DNA of 64,000 nucleotides, taken from NCBI RefSeq assembly GCF_014385165.1, contig NZ_JACRTF010000001.1, forward strand, positions 496,001 to 560,000. Reading direction: 5' to 3'. The position numbers were made by a program, and so were the translations under genes. Of this stretch, positions 9,175 to 18,915 are shown one piece after another. The notes under the pieces were generated by a model, which saw only the letters and a program-made list of their open reading frames with translations, ran no database searches and was not told the DNA's origin. This stretch comes from Jilunia laotingensis (lineage in GTDB: Bacteria; Bacteroidota; Bacteroidia; Bacteroidales; Bacteroidaceae). The first letter of the stretch is position 1, and each line of letters starts with the position of its first letter.

Positions 9175-10143
9175 TTAATCGAACACTTTACCGTGGTTGG
9201 CAGCTATCTGAATCATCTTATCATAGTCCTCGGCACTCAGATCCATAAAGTAATAATTCACAGGGTTCATTATTTGCCCTTTAAAGTGTACCTCGTAATG
9301 CAAATGAGGGCCGGTACTCTTTCCCGTACTTCCTACTCCGGCAATAACTTCACCGCGCACCACCTTCTTTCCGAGTTTGGTACGGAAATCCCGTAGATGG
9401 GCGTACCGTGTACGATAGCCGAATCCATGATCTATCTCAACAGTATTACCGTATCCGGTTTCCCAACCGACTTTCACTACGACACCGTCCCCTGTCGCGT
9501 AAACATCCGTCCCCGGATTCGCAGAAAAGTCCATACCGGCATGGAATTTAGAAGTTCCATAAATAGGATCGACACGTGTTCCATACCCTGATGCTGTTTT
9601 CTTCAGATCTTTATTCGATATCGGCTGAATGGCAGGCATACATCGCAGCATCTCGTCATGATTCTTACACATTGCCACCACATCGTCAAACGATTTTGAC
9701 TGGATGTACAATTGCTTATTGAGTATATCCATCTTCTGGGTCGTATTAACCACCAATTGCGAGTTCGCCATATCCATTAACTCCTCATAACGGTTCGTCC
9801 CTCCAAAACCTGCTTTACGGATAGCCGGAGAAACCGGATCAGCCTGAAGAATCACCCGGTAAAGGTTATCGTCACGTTGCTGTACATCCTGTAACACCCC
9901 CAATGCTTCATCCAGCCGTCGTGAAAGCACATTATATTGTGCCAACAAACGGCTGTTTTCCATTCTTAACTCCTTCTCGGAAGGAGAACCGAAGATCAGC
10001 AACAACACAATGAAACATCCGGCACCCAATCCCATACCGATAAACAGCCTGCGAAGAATGCTCAACGCCCTTTGGCGGACGGTGGGATATATACGGTCGT
10101 AGGTCTGTGTTCGTGGATTATATATGTAGTAAACTTTGCGCAT
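9175..10143 (-). CDS. M23 family metallopeptidase, membrane-anchored
   Basis: Predicted peptidoglycan endopeptidase of the LytM/M23 type. The N-terminus is cytoplasmic and basic, with one transmembrane segment (about residues 33-50, MGLGAGCFIVLLLIFG), then a coiled-coil region (ENSRLLAQYNVLSRRLDEAL). The C-terminal peptidase domain contains HAGMDFSA, HGFGYRTRYAHL and GPHLHYEV; the HxxxD and HxH zinc ligands are all present, so the enzyme should be active. Length 322 residues. It is the first gene of a two-gene minus-strand unit with the MerR regulator, and its promoter overlaps that of divergent alaS. Confidence 0.92.
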   Translation of the reverse strand: MRKVYYIYNPRTQTYDRIYPTVRQRALSILRRLFIGMGLGAGCFIVLLLIFGSPSEKELRMENSRLLAQYNVLSRRLDEALGVLQDVQQRDDNLYRVILQADPVSPAIRKAGFGGTNRYEELMDMANSQLVVNTTQKMDILNKQLYIQSKSFDDVVAMCKNHDEMLRCMPAIQPISNKDLKKTASGYGTRVDPIYGTSKFHAGMDFSANPGTDVYATGDGVVVKVGWETGYGNTVEIDHGFGYRTRYAHLRDFRTKLGKKVVRGEVIAGVGSTGKSTGPHLHYEVHFKGQIMNPVNYYFMDLSAEDYDKMIQIAANHGKVFD

Positions 10144-10172
10144 CTTAGGAAATATTTCGATGATTAATGGGG

Positions 10173-10200
10173 CAAAAATAATAAAAACAAGCTATCTTTG
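10173..10200. promoter_or_regulatory. Face-to-face promoters of the M23 gene and alaS
   Basis: Two exact -7 boxes lie back to back: TATTTTTG on the minus strand (10180-10173) for the M23 gene and TATCTTTG on the plus strand (10193-10200) for alaS. Only 12 bases separate them, so the two polymerases probably compete. The alaS box implies a transcript start near 10207, excluding an ATG-like start at 10198. Confidence 0.6.
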
Positions 10201-10248
10201 CATCGTTTTTTTGAGAATATTAACCTCAACAATAGATATATAAGAAGT

Positions 10249-12867
10249 ATGTTGACTGCAAAAGAGACCAGAGATTCGTTCAAGAATTTCTTTGAGTCAA
10301 AAGGACATCAGATCGTTCCTTCGGCTCCTATGGTAATTAAAGATGACCCCACCCTGATGTTTACCAATGCGGGGATGAATCAGTTTAAAGATATAATTTT
10401 GGGCAACCACCCGGCGAAATACCACAGAGTCGCAGACTCACAGAAATGCCTCCGTGTTAGTGGAAAGCATAATGACCTCGAAGAAGTAGGACATGATACG
10501 TATCATCATACGATGTTCGAGATGCTCGGGAACTGGTCGTTCGGTGACTATTTCAAAAAAGAAGCCATCAGTTGGGCATGGGAATACCTGGTGGAAGTTT
10601 TGAAATTAAATCCTGAACACCTATATGCCACCGTTTTTGAAGGTAGCCCTGAAGAAGGTTTGGAGCGTGACAATGAAGCAGCTTCTTATTGGGAACAGTT
10701 CCTTCCGAAAGACCACATCATCAACGGCAACAAGCACGACAACTTCTGGGAAATGGGTGATACAGGTCCTTGCGGTCCATGCTCGGAAATCCATATCGAC
10801 CTGCGTCCGGCTGAAGAACGTGCCAAGGTTTCAGGTCGCGAACTTGTGAATCATGATCATCCACAAGTGATCGAAATATGGAATCTCGTATTCATGCAAT
10901 ACAACCGCAAAGCTGACAGCAGCCTCGAACCGCTTCCGGCAAAAGTAATCGATACCGGAATGGGATTCGAACGTCTTTGTATGGCTTTACAAGGCAAGAC
11001 CTCCAATTATGATACGGACGTGTTCCAACCACTCATCAAGGCAATTGCTCAAATGGCAGGAACAGAATACGGCAAAGACCAGCAGGCAGATGTTGCCATG
11101 CGTGTAATTGCCGACCACATACGTACCATCGCCTTTTCTATCACAGATGGCCAGTTGCCGTCCAATGCAAAAGCCGGTTATGTGATTCGCCGTATCCTGC
11201 GTCGTGCCGTACGTTATGGTTACACTTTCTTAGGACAGAAACAGGCTTTTATGTACAAACTTCTTCCTGTCCTTATCGACAACATGGGAGACGCATACCC
11301 TGAACTGATAGCCCAGAAAGGACTGATCGAGAAAGTAATCAAGGAAGAAGAGGAATCTTTCCTTCGTACACTCGAAACAGGTATTCGCCTGCTCGACAAA
11401 ACAATGGCCGATGCTAAGGCAGCAGGTCAGACAGAAATCAGCGGCAAAGATGCATTTACATTATATGACACATTCGGTTTCCCACTTGACCTCACCGAGC
11501 TGATCCTTCGTGAAAACGGCATGACCGTGAACAACGAAGAGTTCAATGCCGAAATGCAACAGCAGAAACAACGCGCACGCAACGCTGCTGCCATCGAGAC
11601 CGGTGACTGGATCACCCTAAAAGAAGGTACCACTGAGTTCGTTGGCTACGATTACACGGAATATGAAACGTCTATTCTTCGCTATCGTCAGGTGAAACAG
11701 AAAAACCAGACATTGTATCAGATCGTATTGGATTACACTCCGTTCTATGCCGAAAGTGGTGGTCAGGTAGGTGATACAGGGGCGCTGGTAAGCGAATTTG
11801 AAACTATAGAAGTAATCGATACCAAAAAAGAGAACAACCTTCCGATCCATATTACCAAGAAATTACCCGAACATCCGGAAGCACCGATGATGGCATGTGT
11901 CGATACTGATAAGCGTGCGGCTTGTGCCGCAAATCATTCGGCAACCCACCTGCTGGATGAAGCCCTTCGTGAAGTTCTTGGTGAACATGTCGAGCAGAAA
12001 GGTTCATTGGTAACTCCTGACTCCCTCCGTTTCGACTTCTCCCATTTCCAAAAAGTAACGGATGAAGAAATCCGCAAAGTGGAACATATGGTGAACGCCA
12101 AAGTCCGTGCCAACATTCCTTTGCAAGAATACCGCAACCTTCCCATCGAAGAAGCCAAAGAACTAGGAGCAATCGCTCTGTTCGGTGAAAAGTATGGCGA
12201 CCATGTTCGCGTCATTCAGTTCGGTTCATCGGTTGAGTTTTGTGGTGGCACGCATGTAGCCGCCACCGGAAACATCGGAATGGTGAAAATCATGTCCGAA
12301 AGTTCCGTAGCAGCCGGAGTACGCCGTATCGAAGCTTATACGGGAGCAAGAGTGGAAGAAATGCTGGATACCGTACAGGACACATTAAATGACCTGAAAG
12401 CTTTGTTCAACAACGCCCCCGACCTTGGAGTGGCTATCCGCAAATATATCGACGAGAATGCCGGATTGAAAAAACAGGTAGACGACTTCATGAAGGAAAA
12501 AGAGGCTGCATTGAAAGAACGCCTGTTAAAGAACGTACAGGAAATAAACGGTGTAAAAGTGATAAAGCTTTGCGCCCCGATGCCTGCTGAGGTAGTGAAA
12601 AACATTGCTTTCCAGATTCGTGGCGAGATTACCGACAACCTGTTCTTTGTAGCCGGAACTGTTGACAACAACAAGCCAATGCTTACCGTGATGATCAGCG
12701 ACAACCTCGTTGCAGGTGGTCTGAAAGCCGGCACCCTGGTTAAAGAGGCAGCGAAACTGATTCAAGGCGGTGGCGGTGGTCAACCTCACTTCGCAACAGC
12801 CGGAGGTAAAAACGCGGACGGGTTGAATGCAGCAATAGAAAAGGTATTGGAATTGGCTGGAATTTAA
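10249..12867 (+). CDS. alaS: Alanyl-tRNA synthetase
   Basis: Charges tRNA-Ala with alanine in the cytoplasm. Length 872 residues from [11 protein letters not shown], normal for AlaS. The catalytic domain occupies about residues 1-250 (motif 1 region [11 protein letters not shown], motif 2 [26 protein letters not shown]). The editing domain has the zinc/active-site HxxxH as HSATHLLDE and the downstream [13 protein letters not shown]. The C-terminal region carries the coiled-coil and glycine-rich C-Ala domain ([14 protein letters not shown]). The upstream in-frame start is rejected because it lies before the predicted transcription start. Confidence 0.98.
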   Translation: MLTAKETRDSFKNFFESKGHQIVPSAPMVIKDDPTLMFTNAGMNQFKDIILGNHPAKYHRVADSQKCLRVSGKHNDLEEVGHDTYHHTMFEMLGNWSFGDYFKKEAISWAWEYLVEVLKLNPEHLYATVFEGSPEEGLERDNEAASYWEQFLPKDHIINGNKHDNFWEMGDTGPCGPCSEIHIDLRPAEERAKVSGRELVNHDHPQVIEIWNLVFMQYNRKADSSLEPLPAKVIDTGMGFERLCMALQGKTSNYDTDVFQPLIKAIAQMAGTEYGKDQQADVAMRVIADHIRTIAFSITDGQLPSNAKAGYVIRRILRRAVRYGYTFLGQKQAFMYKLLPVLIDNMGDAYPELIAQKGLIEKVIKEEEESFLRTLETGIRLLDKTMADAKAAGQTEISGKDAFTLYDTFGFPLDLTELILRENGMTVNNEEFNAEMQQQKQRARNAAAIETGDWITLKEGTTEFVGYDYTEYETSILRYRQVKQKNQTLYQIVLDYTPFYAESGGQVGDTGALVSEFETIEVIDTKKENNLPIHITKKLPEHPEAPMMACVDTDKRAACAANHSATHLLDEALREVLGEHVEQKGSLVTPDSLRFDFSHFQKVTDEEIRKVEHMVNAKVRANIPLQEYRNLPIEEAKELGAIALFGEKYGDHVRVIQFGSSVEFCGGTHVAATGNIGMVKIMSESSVAAGVRRIEAYTGARVEEMLDTVQDTLNDLKALFNNAPDLGVAIRKYIDENAGLKKQVDDFMKEKEAALKERLLKNVQEINGVKVIKLCAPMPAEVVKNIAFQIRGEITDNLFFVAGTVDNNKPMLTVMISDNLVAGGLKAGTLVKEAAKLIQGGGGGQPHFATAGGKNADGLNAAIEKVLELAGI

Positions 12868-12897
12868 AAGATCCTCTTCTAAAAAAATCAATAGAAT

Positions 12898-12935
12898 AAG
12901 AAGGTGTTTCGCACACGCGATTCACCTTCTTTCAT
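12898..12935 (+). terminator. Terminator of alaS
   Basis: The arms AAGAAGGTG and CACCTTCTT form a 9-bp stem with a nested TCGC/GCGA stem, followed by a short T-rich tail. It lies 30 bases after the alaS stop. Confidence 0.7.
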
Positions 12936-13254
12936 TTGTAATTACACTAAACATTCTCCTGTAGTGTCTTCTCTATGGGAGCTAAGTACAATTCTTTAAC
13001 ATCATCGTATATCAGAAAACACTAACACTTTCCGTATAAAGCGACGCACAACCCATCAATTCCATCGTACCTTGTTTAACATTTCTAACATGGAAGTATA
13101 CAAAATGAACAGATCCACTTATCGGATTAAATATCTCACCCTTCCAAAATGTTAAATACTCAAATCAACTACGTTAATACCGTTAATATAAAACGATAAT
13201 GATTTACTCTTTTATAATTTCGCATTCGTATTTTAACCAAAAACAATAAAAAAG
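12936..13254. other. Intergenic stretch before the OmpA gene
   Basis: AT-rich, with no ORF or RNA gene that I recognise. A near-match to a -7 box (TAATTTCG, at about 13216-13223) sits in a plausible place to drive the OmpA gene, giving a short leader. Nothing else is evident. Confidence 0.4.
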
Positions 13255-14403
13255 ATGAAAAAGATCGTTACTGTTCTATTTTGTATGGCTGTTCTTACTG
13301 CAAATGCACAAACAGCTGTTGAAGGCAACAAGTTTCTGGACAATTGGTCAATAAACCTCAATGCAGGTGGAACGACCCCTCTCACGCACAGTGCATTCTT
13401 TAAAAACATGCGCCCTATTGTAGGGCTTGGATTAACCAAACAAGTTACTCCAGTACTCGGATTAGGCGTTGAAGCTATGGGCAGTTTTAATACCACTGAT
13501 AGCCGGACAGCATTTGATAATTCGAATATCAGCTTGTTGGGAACTCTGAATCTAAACAATCTGTTTACCAGCTACAAAGGTTCTCCCAGACTCTTTGAAG
13601 TAGAAACTGTAACCGGTTTTGGATGGTTGCATTACTATTACAACAAGGCAATGGGTCATGACGCCAACAGTCTTTCAACCAAGCTTGGACTTAATTTCAA
13701 TTTCAATTTAGGAGAAGCCAAAGCATGGACTGTTGCCTTCAAACCGGCCTTGGTTTACGATATGAATGCAAATGCTACGAATAACATATGTTTCAACGCC
13801 AACCGTGCGGCCTGGGAATTCACAGCCGGATTGAAATACCATTTCCGTTGCAGCAACGGTGAACATTATTTTACTATTGTGAAACCCTATAATCAAGCTG
13901 AAATTGATGCCCTAAATAGTCAAATCAACAACTTACGTCAAGAAGTGAATGACAATGCCATCGCATCGGAAACCGCATTGAAGAGTGCCGATCAGAAAGT
14001 AACCGATCTACAGAATGCTTTGAACGATTGCAAAAACCAAGCTCCGAAAGTAGTGACCGAGACGATCACTAACAACAAAAAGACATTGGAATCAGTCGTA
14101 ACATTCCGTCAGGGAGGTACCACTGTAGAATCGTCACAATTACCAAATGTGGAGCGCATTGCCACCTATTTGAAACATCACAAAGATGCTACCGTATCTA
14201 TTAAAGGATATGCTTCTCCCGAAGGTAGCGCAGAAGTGAATGCACGTATTGCCAACCAACGCGCTCAAGCTGTAAAGACTGTACTTACCAACAAGTATAA
14301 GATCGCAGCCAACCGTATCACTGCCGAAGGACAAGGAGTGGGCAATATGTTTGAAGAAGCTGACTGGAATCGTGTCAGCATTTGCACTATCCATGAAAAT
14401 TGA
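13255..14403 (+). CDS. OmpA family outer-membrane protein
   Basis: A 382-residue porin-like structural protein. Signal peptide MKKIVTVLFCMAVLTANAQ, then an N-terminal beta-barrel region (about residues 25-200) with alternating aromatic strands (DNWSINLNAGGTTPL, VGLGLTKQVTPVLGLG). A short coiled-coil linker (INNLRQEVNDNAIASETAL) leads to a C-terminal OmpA-like domain (VTFRQGGTTVESSQ, SIKGYASPEGS, NRITAEGQG) that should bind peptidoglycan. It resembles the abundant OmpA-like proteins of Bacteroides. It stands alone between two terminators, which fits a strongly expressed monocistronic gene. Confidence 0.88.
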   Translation: MKKIVTVLFCMAVLTANAQTAVEGNKFLDNWSINLNAGGTTPLTHSAFFKNMRPIVGLGLTKQVTPVLGLGVEAMGSFNTTDSRTAFDNSNISLLGTLNLNNLFTSYKGSPRLFEVETVTGFGWLHYYYNKAMGHDANSLSTKLGLNFNFNLGEAKAWTVAFKPALVYDMNANATNNICFNANRAAWEFTAGLKYHFRCSNGEHYFTIVKPYNQAEIDALNSQINNLRQEVNDNAIASETALKSADQKVTDLQNALNDCKNQAPKVVTETITNNKKTLESVVTFRQGGTTVESSQLPNVERIATYLKHHKDATVSIKGYASPEGSAEVNARIANQRAQAVKTVLTNKYKIAANRITAEGQGVGNMFEEADWNRVSICTIHEN

Positions 14404-14427
14404 TAAATTAAAGAATTACTGATAGAC

Positions 14428-14468
14428 AGAGGGTATCTCTTCATTTAAAAAGATACCCTCTTTATCTT
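14428..14468 (+). terminator. Terminator of the OmpA gene
   Basis: A perfect 11-bp stem, AGAGGGTATCT with AGATACCCTCT, with a 12-base loop and a TTTATCTT tail, 24 bases after the stop codon. Confidence 0.88.
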
Positions 14469-14522
14469 ATTCTACTTAAAGTATATTTTCCTTTTCAATA
14501 GACAATACCGCTCTGGCTTCTG

Positions 14523-14633
14523 TTATTCACTCAAAACATCTTTATCCTTCTTTTCTTTGTACTCCGGAAATTGTTTTAACAAGCTGTCCACATTGGAATT
14601 CAGCCTGATACGTTGTACAGCAAGTAGGAGTCA
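14523..14633 (-). pseudogene. Possible C-terminal gene remnant
   Basis: In the 588-base gap between the OmpA gene and GH92, the minus strand has a 36-codon open stretch with no start codon. It ends in a charged, protein-like sequence: NSNVDSLLKQFPEYKEKKDK then DVLSE and a stop at 14525-14523. The composition looks like a genuine protein C-terminus whose upstream part is gone, since a stop lies just upstream. I do not recognise the family. It may be chance. Confidence 0.25.
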
Positions 14634-14939
14634 ATAAAATTCATTTCACACAACAAATAAAGTTATTTATCGGTGATAAGAGATAAAAAGATGACGCAGG
14701 CAAATGGGATTAATGCCAACTAACTGATACCGGCCCGGCATTTACCCAAAAAGACATTTATATTTTATTATTGATAATTATTATACTCTCAAAATCAATA
14801 GTAAAAACAGAACAAAAGAATAACCGAAAAAGCTTTCTACCGATATTAGTATTATAAAATAAAGAAATCAGATTAGGAAATCAACTACCTATTTGATCAT
14901 TTCGGCCACTATATGAACTCTTTATTAGCCTCTTATCGC
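14634..14939. other. AT-rich gap upstream of the GH92 operon
   Basis: No convincing ORF, RNA gene or repeat is seen. The sequence is notably AT-rich (for example 14756-14880), as expected for a regulatory region or decayed DNA. Confidence 0.4.
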
Positions 14940-14969
14940 TTGTAGTTACATTTATTTTCTCTATCTTTG
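14940..14969 (+). promoter_or_regulatory. Promoter of the GH92-sigma-FecR-GH92 operon
   Basis: TTG at 14940-14942 and TATCTTTG at 14962-14969, spaced by 19 bases, match the primary-sigma Bacteroides promoter. This suggests the regulator arm is made constitutively at some level. Confidence 0.65.
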
Positions 14970-14991
14970 TACCTATTACAATCACTAAAAT

Positions 14992-17229
14992 ATGAAATCA
15001 GATTGCATGAAGCCACAATTTTATTTATCATTTGTACTAATATCTCTATTATTCACAGCCTGTACAACCACACCGAAAAAGGCTATCAACGACTATACAC
15101 AATACGTAAATCCATTTATCGGAACCGATTTTACCGGAAACACCTATCCCGGCGCACAAGCACCATTCGGTATGGTACAACTCAGCCCGGATAACGGTTT
15201 ACCCGGATGGGACAGAATCTCAGGATATTTCTATCCCGACAGTACTATTGCCGGATTCAGCCATACCCATTTATCGGGTACGGGAGCCGGTGACTTATAT
15301 GACATCTCTTTCATGCCAGTCACACTACCCTATAAAGAAGCGGAAGCCCCATTGGGCATCTATTCCAAATTCTCCCATGACGAAGAATCCGCTACTGCCG
15401 GATACTATCAAGTAAGGCTGAAGGATTATGACATCCATGTGGAACTTACCGCCACCGAACGTTGTGGCATCCAACGATACACCTTCCCCGAAGCCAAGGC
15501 TGCCATCTTCCTAAACCTGGAGAAAGCCATGAACTGGGACTTCACCAACGACAGTTATATAGAAGTACTGGATTCCGTTACCATCCAAGGATACCGCTTT
15601 TCCGACGGTTGGGCACGCGACCAGCACATTTATTTCTGCACCCGTTTTTCAAAACCGTTTGCCTCTGTCGAGATGGACACCACCGCCATTATTAAAGACG
15701 GTAAACGCTTAGGAACGGCAACCGTTGCCCGCTTCAACTTCAATACGAAAAAAGACGAACAGATCACTCTCAGTACGGCTATTTCCGGAGTCAGCATGGA
15801 AGGAGCGGCAAAGAACCTGCAAGCAGAAGTTCCCGAAGATGACTTTGACAAATATCGCGAGGAAACCCGTGATAACTGGAACAAACAACTCTCTAAAATA
15901 GAGATCACAACCAACGATAACAATGACAAAGTTAACTTCTACACCGCCTTATACCATAGCATGATTGCCCCGACCATCTACAGCGATGTGGACGGAGCAT
16001 ACTACGGTCCCGACAAACAGACGCACCAAGCCAACGGCTGGGTGAACTACGGCACGTTCTCTCTTTGGGATACTTTCCGTGCCGCTCATCCGCTATTTAC
16101 CTATACTGAACCGGAACGCACTAATGATATGGTCAAATCGTTCATCGCCTTCTACGAGCAAAACGGCCGCCTGCCGGTATGGAATTTTTACGGCAGTGAA
16201 ACAGATATGATGATCGGCTACCATGCCGTTCCCGTCATTGTCGATGCCTACCTGAAAGGAATCGGTGACTTTGATCCCGAAAAAGCATTGGCAGCTTGCA
16301 TAACAACCGCCAACCTGGATCATTACCGGGGCATTGGAGATTACAAGAAGATGGGATATATTCCTTATAATAAAGAAGACGGATACAACTCCGAAAACTG
16401 GTCACTGTCCAAAACCCTGGAATATGCTTATGACGATTATTGCATCGCCCGCATGGCAGAAAAAATGGGTAAAAAGGAGATAGCAGACGAATTCTATCAA
16501 CGTTCCCAAAATTACCGCAATGTGTACAATCCCGCTACCTCGTTTATGCAACCCCGCGATGACAAAGGCGAATTCCAAAAAGATTTCAAAGCAGATGCTT
16601 ATACACCGCATATCTGTGAAAGCAACGGCTGGCAATATTTCTGGTCAGTGCAACAAGACATAAAAGGTCTAATCGATCTAGTAGGCGGAAAAGAACGCTT
16701 TGCCCAGAAACTGGACAGCATGTTCACATTCCATCCCGCTGATGATGAAGAGTTACCGTTGTTCAGCACCGGCATGATCGGACAATATGCACATGGCAAT
16801 GAACCGAGTCATCACGTCATCTATCTGTACAATGCCGTAAACCAGCCTTGGAAAACGCAGCAATATGCAGCTAAAGTAATGCACGAATTATATATGAATA
16901 CTCCTGCCGGACTTTGCGGCAACGAAGACTGCGGCCAGATGTCAGCATGGTATGTATTCAGCGCAATGGGCTTCTATCCGGTCGATCCGGTAAGCAGCCA
17001 ATATGAGATAGGCACTCCCCTCTTCCCAGAAGTCAGGATGAACCTGTCTAACGGCAAAACCTTCACCGTTCTTGCCCCTGCTGTCAGCAGGGAAAACATC
17101 TATATCCAATCGGTAAAGATGAACGGCAAACCTTACGACAAGAGTTACATCACCCACGACCAGATCATGAAAGGTGTAACTTTGGAATTTGAGATGGGCA
17201 ACACCCCCGGCCCGGTATGGTATGAATAA
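14992..17229 (+). CDS. GH92 alpha-mannosidase, lipoprotein
   Basis: Predicted calcium-dependent, inverting exo-alpha-mannosidase of family GH92, 745 residues. The signal peptide ends in the lipobox LFTAC (Cys24), so the protein is lipid-anchored. GH92 landmarks: YVNPFIGTD and GNTYPGAQAPFGM near the N-terminus, FSHTHLSGTGAGD, SLWDTFRAAHP, TLEYAYDDY (general-acid region), HGNEPSHH (Glu604, His607) and GNEDCGQMSAWYVFSAMGFYP. The intact GNEPSHH motif is typical of the main GH92 group; I suspect alpha-1,2 specificity but this is inference. It is first in an operon with an ECF sigma gene 18 bases downstream. An alternative start is Met6. Confidence 0.93.
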   Translation: MKSDCMKPQFYLSFVLISLLFTACTTTPKKAINDYTQYVNPFIGTDFTGNTYPGAQAPFGMVQLSPDNGLPGWDRISGYFYPDSTIAGFSHTHLSGTGAGDLYDISFMPVTLPYKEAEAPLGIYSKFSHDEESATAGYYQVRLKDYDIHVELTATERCGIQRYTFPEAKAAIFLNLEKAMNWDFTNDSYIEVLDSVTIQGYRFSDGWARDQHIYFCTRFSKPFASVEMDTTAIIKDGKRLGTATVARFNFNTKKDEQITLSTAISGVSMEGAAKNLQAEVPEDDFDKYREETRDNWNKQLSKIEITTNDNNDKVNFYTALYHSMIAPTIYSDVDGAYYGPDKQTHQANGWVNYGTFSLWDTFRAAHPLFTYTEPERTNDMVKSFIAFYEQNGRLPVWNFYGSETDMMIGYHAVPVIVDAYLKGIGDFDPEKALAACITTANLDHYRGIGDYKKMGYIPYNKEDGYNSENWSLSKTLEYAYDDYCIARMAEKMGKKEIADEFYQRSQNYRNVYNPATSFMQPRDDKGEFQKDFKADAYTPHICESNGWQYFWSVQQDIKGLIDLVGGKERFAQKLDSMFTFHPADDEELPLFSTGMIGQYAHGNEPSHHVIYLYNAVNQPWKTQQYAAKVMHELYMNTPAGLCGNEDCGQMSAWYVFSAMGFYPVDPVSSQYEIGTPLFPEVRMNLSNGKTFTVLAPAVSRENIYIQSVKMNGKPYDKSYITHDQIMKGVTLEFEMGNTPGPVWYE

Positions 17230-17247
17230 ACTTAAAGGAACTCATGG

Positions 17248-17802
17248 ATGAAGGAAGATTTTGAAATCACCTACAAAGCCTTGTTCCGCAAATATTACGC
17301 TAATCTGATCTTCTACGCCACCCGCCTGATTGGTGACGAAGAAGCAGAGGACGTAGTACAAGACGTGTTCATAGAGCTTTGGAAACGAAAAGGCAACATG
17401 GAGATAGGGGAACAGATCCAGGCTTTCCTTTACCGGGCTGTATACACCCGTTCACTCAACATTCTGAAACATCGGAATATAGAAAGCGGATATGCTGCCA
17501 TCGTCGAGGAAATCAACCAGCGACGTGTGGAGTTTTACCAACCGGACAACAATGAAGTGATCCGGCGGATAGAAGATCGTGAATTAAGAAAAGAAATATA
17601 TACCGCAATCAACGAATTGCCAGACAAATGCAAAGAAGTATTCAAACTAAGTTATTTACACGACATGAAAAATAAAGAAATAGCAGACGTGATGGGCGTC
17701 TCGCTTCGAACGATTGAAGCGCATATGTACAAAGCCCTCAAATTCCTGCGTGGCAGACTCAGTCACTTAACACTCTTCTTATTATTATTTTTAACGAAAT
17801 AA
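17248..17802 (+). CDS. ECF RNA polymerase sigma factor
   Basis: A 184-residue extracytoplasmic-function sigma-70 factor of the Bacteroidetes SusC-linked type. Region 2 is at about residues 8-75 (LFRKYYANLIFYATRLIGD, EDVVQDVFIELWKRK) and region 4 at about 120-170 (INELPDKCKEVFKLSYLHDM, NKEIADVMGVSLRTIEAHM). The short hydrophobic tail LTLFLLLFLTK is unusual for a soluble factor. It lies between two GH92 genes and 38 bases before a FecR anti-sigma gene, so it probably transcribes the N-glycan locus when SusC senses substrate. An out-of-frame ATG lies 4 bases upstream; the start at 17248 gives the conserved N-terminus. Confidence 0.93.
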   Translation: MKEDFEITYKALFRKYYANLIFYATRLIGDEEAEDVVQDVFIELWKRKGNMEIGEQIQAFLYRAVYTRSLNILKHRNIESGYAAIVEEINQRRVEFYQPDNNEVIRRIEDRELRKEIYTAINELPDKCKEVFKLSYLHDMKNKEIADVMGVSLRTIEAHMYKALKFLRGRLSHLTLFLLLFLTK

Positions 17803-17840
17803 ATAAGTGTTTTAGCCGATTGAGTTGTTCCTAATATATA

Positions 17841-18854
17841 ATGAAACTAGAAATGAATAATCTGAATGAAGAAATCATAGCCAAATTTCTTATGGGTACA
17901 TGCACGGAGGATGAACTTATCCAGGTCAACACTTGGATAAATGCATCGGAAGAGAACGCACGTACCCTGTTCCGGTTGGAAGAAATATACCAGCTCGGAC
18001 GGGAGAACTATGTTTCGGATCAAAAGAGCAGGATAGACAAGGCAGAAAAGAAACTATACAAGATACTATCCGAAGAAACAGCAAAGCAACACAATCTATT
18101 GAAGATACATACTTGGATGAAATATGCCGCTATCATCGCTGTCATCCTATTAGGGGGCACCGGCATCGGATACTGGATTCACAATAGTGACCTGACCAAC
18201 AATATGATTGTGGCCGTTGCATCTCAAGGAAATGTAGAAGAAGTGATGCTGCCGGATGGAACCAGAGTATGGCTGAACAAGTCTGCCACGCTAAAATATC
18301 CACGCCAATTTACCGAAACAGAAAGAAATGTATACCTCGATGGGGAAGCCTATTTCGAGGTCGCCAAGAACCGTGACAAACCATTCATCGTGGAGAGTGA
18401 CGCAATGAGAGTGCGTGTACTGGGCACCACATTCAACTTAAAATGCAATAAATCGCAAAAACTGGCCGAAACAACCTTGATAGAAGGTGAAATTGAGGTG
18501 AAAGGAAATAAAGACGAAGGTATGATCATACTCTCACCGGGACAGAAAGCCGAGTTAAACCGTACCTCCCGGCGACTGACCGTAAAGCAGGTAGATGCCC
18601 GTCTGGATGCCGTATGGCATGACAATCTGATTCCTTTTGAACAAGCTGACATTTACGGCATCGTCCGGACACTGGAGCGTTTCTATGATGTGAAAATCAT
18701 TCTTGCCCCCGGTACCCAACTAAAGAACACGTATTCGGGAGTATTGAAAAAGAAAGATAATATAGAATCTGTATTAAAATCGTTAAAGAACGCCATACCG
18801 ATCGATTACAAAATTGTCGGTAGCAGTATCTTTATCTCAGCATTAAAGTTGTAG
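17841..18854 (+). CDS. FecR family anti-sigma factor
   Basis: A 337-residue membrane anti-sigma factor. The N-terminal cytoplasmic region (about 1-90) should bind the sigma factor. One transmembrane helix follows (MKYAAIIAVILLGGTGIGYW, about 94-113). The periplasmic FecR domain contains VMLPDGTRVWLNKSATL and YLDGEAYFEVAKN, and the C-terminal DUF4974-type domain (IYGIVRTLERFYDVKI, YSGVLKKKDNIESVL) should contact the STN domain of the SusC receptor. It follows the ECF sigma gene directly. The likely partner is the STN-bearing SusC at 24990. The start could be Met5. Confidence 0.93.
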   Translation: MKLEMNNLNEEIIAKFLMGTCTEDELIQVNTWINASEENARTLFRLEEIYQLGRENYVSDQKSRIDKAEKKLYKILSEETAKQHNLLKIHTWMKYAAIIAVILLGGTGIGYWIHNSDLTNNMIVAVASQGNVEEVMLPDGTRVWLNKSATLKYPRQFTETERNVYLDGEAYFEVAKNRDKPFIVESDAMRVRVLGTTFNLKCNKSQKLAETTLIEGEIEVKGNKDEGMIILSPGQKAELNRTSRRLTVKQVDARLDAVWHDNLIPFEQADIYGIVRTLERFYDVKIILAPGTQLKNTYSGVLKKKDNIESVLKSLKNAIPIDYKIVGSSIFISALKL

Positions 18855-18915
18855 AACAATCCTTGTTGCATTCAAAAGTTGAACAAACATAAATAAATCC
18901 GAATTTATAGATATC

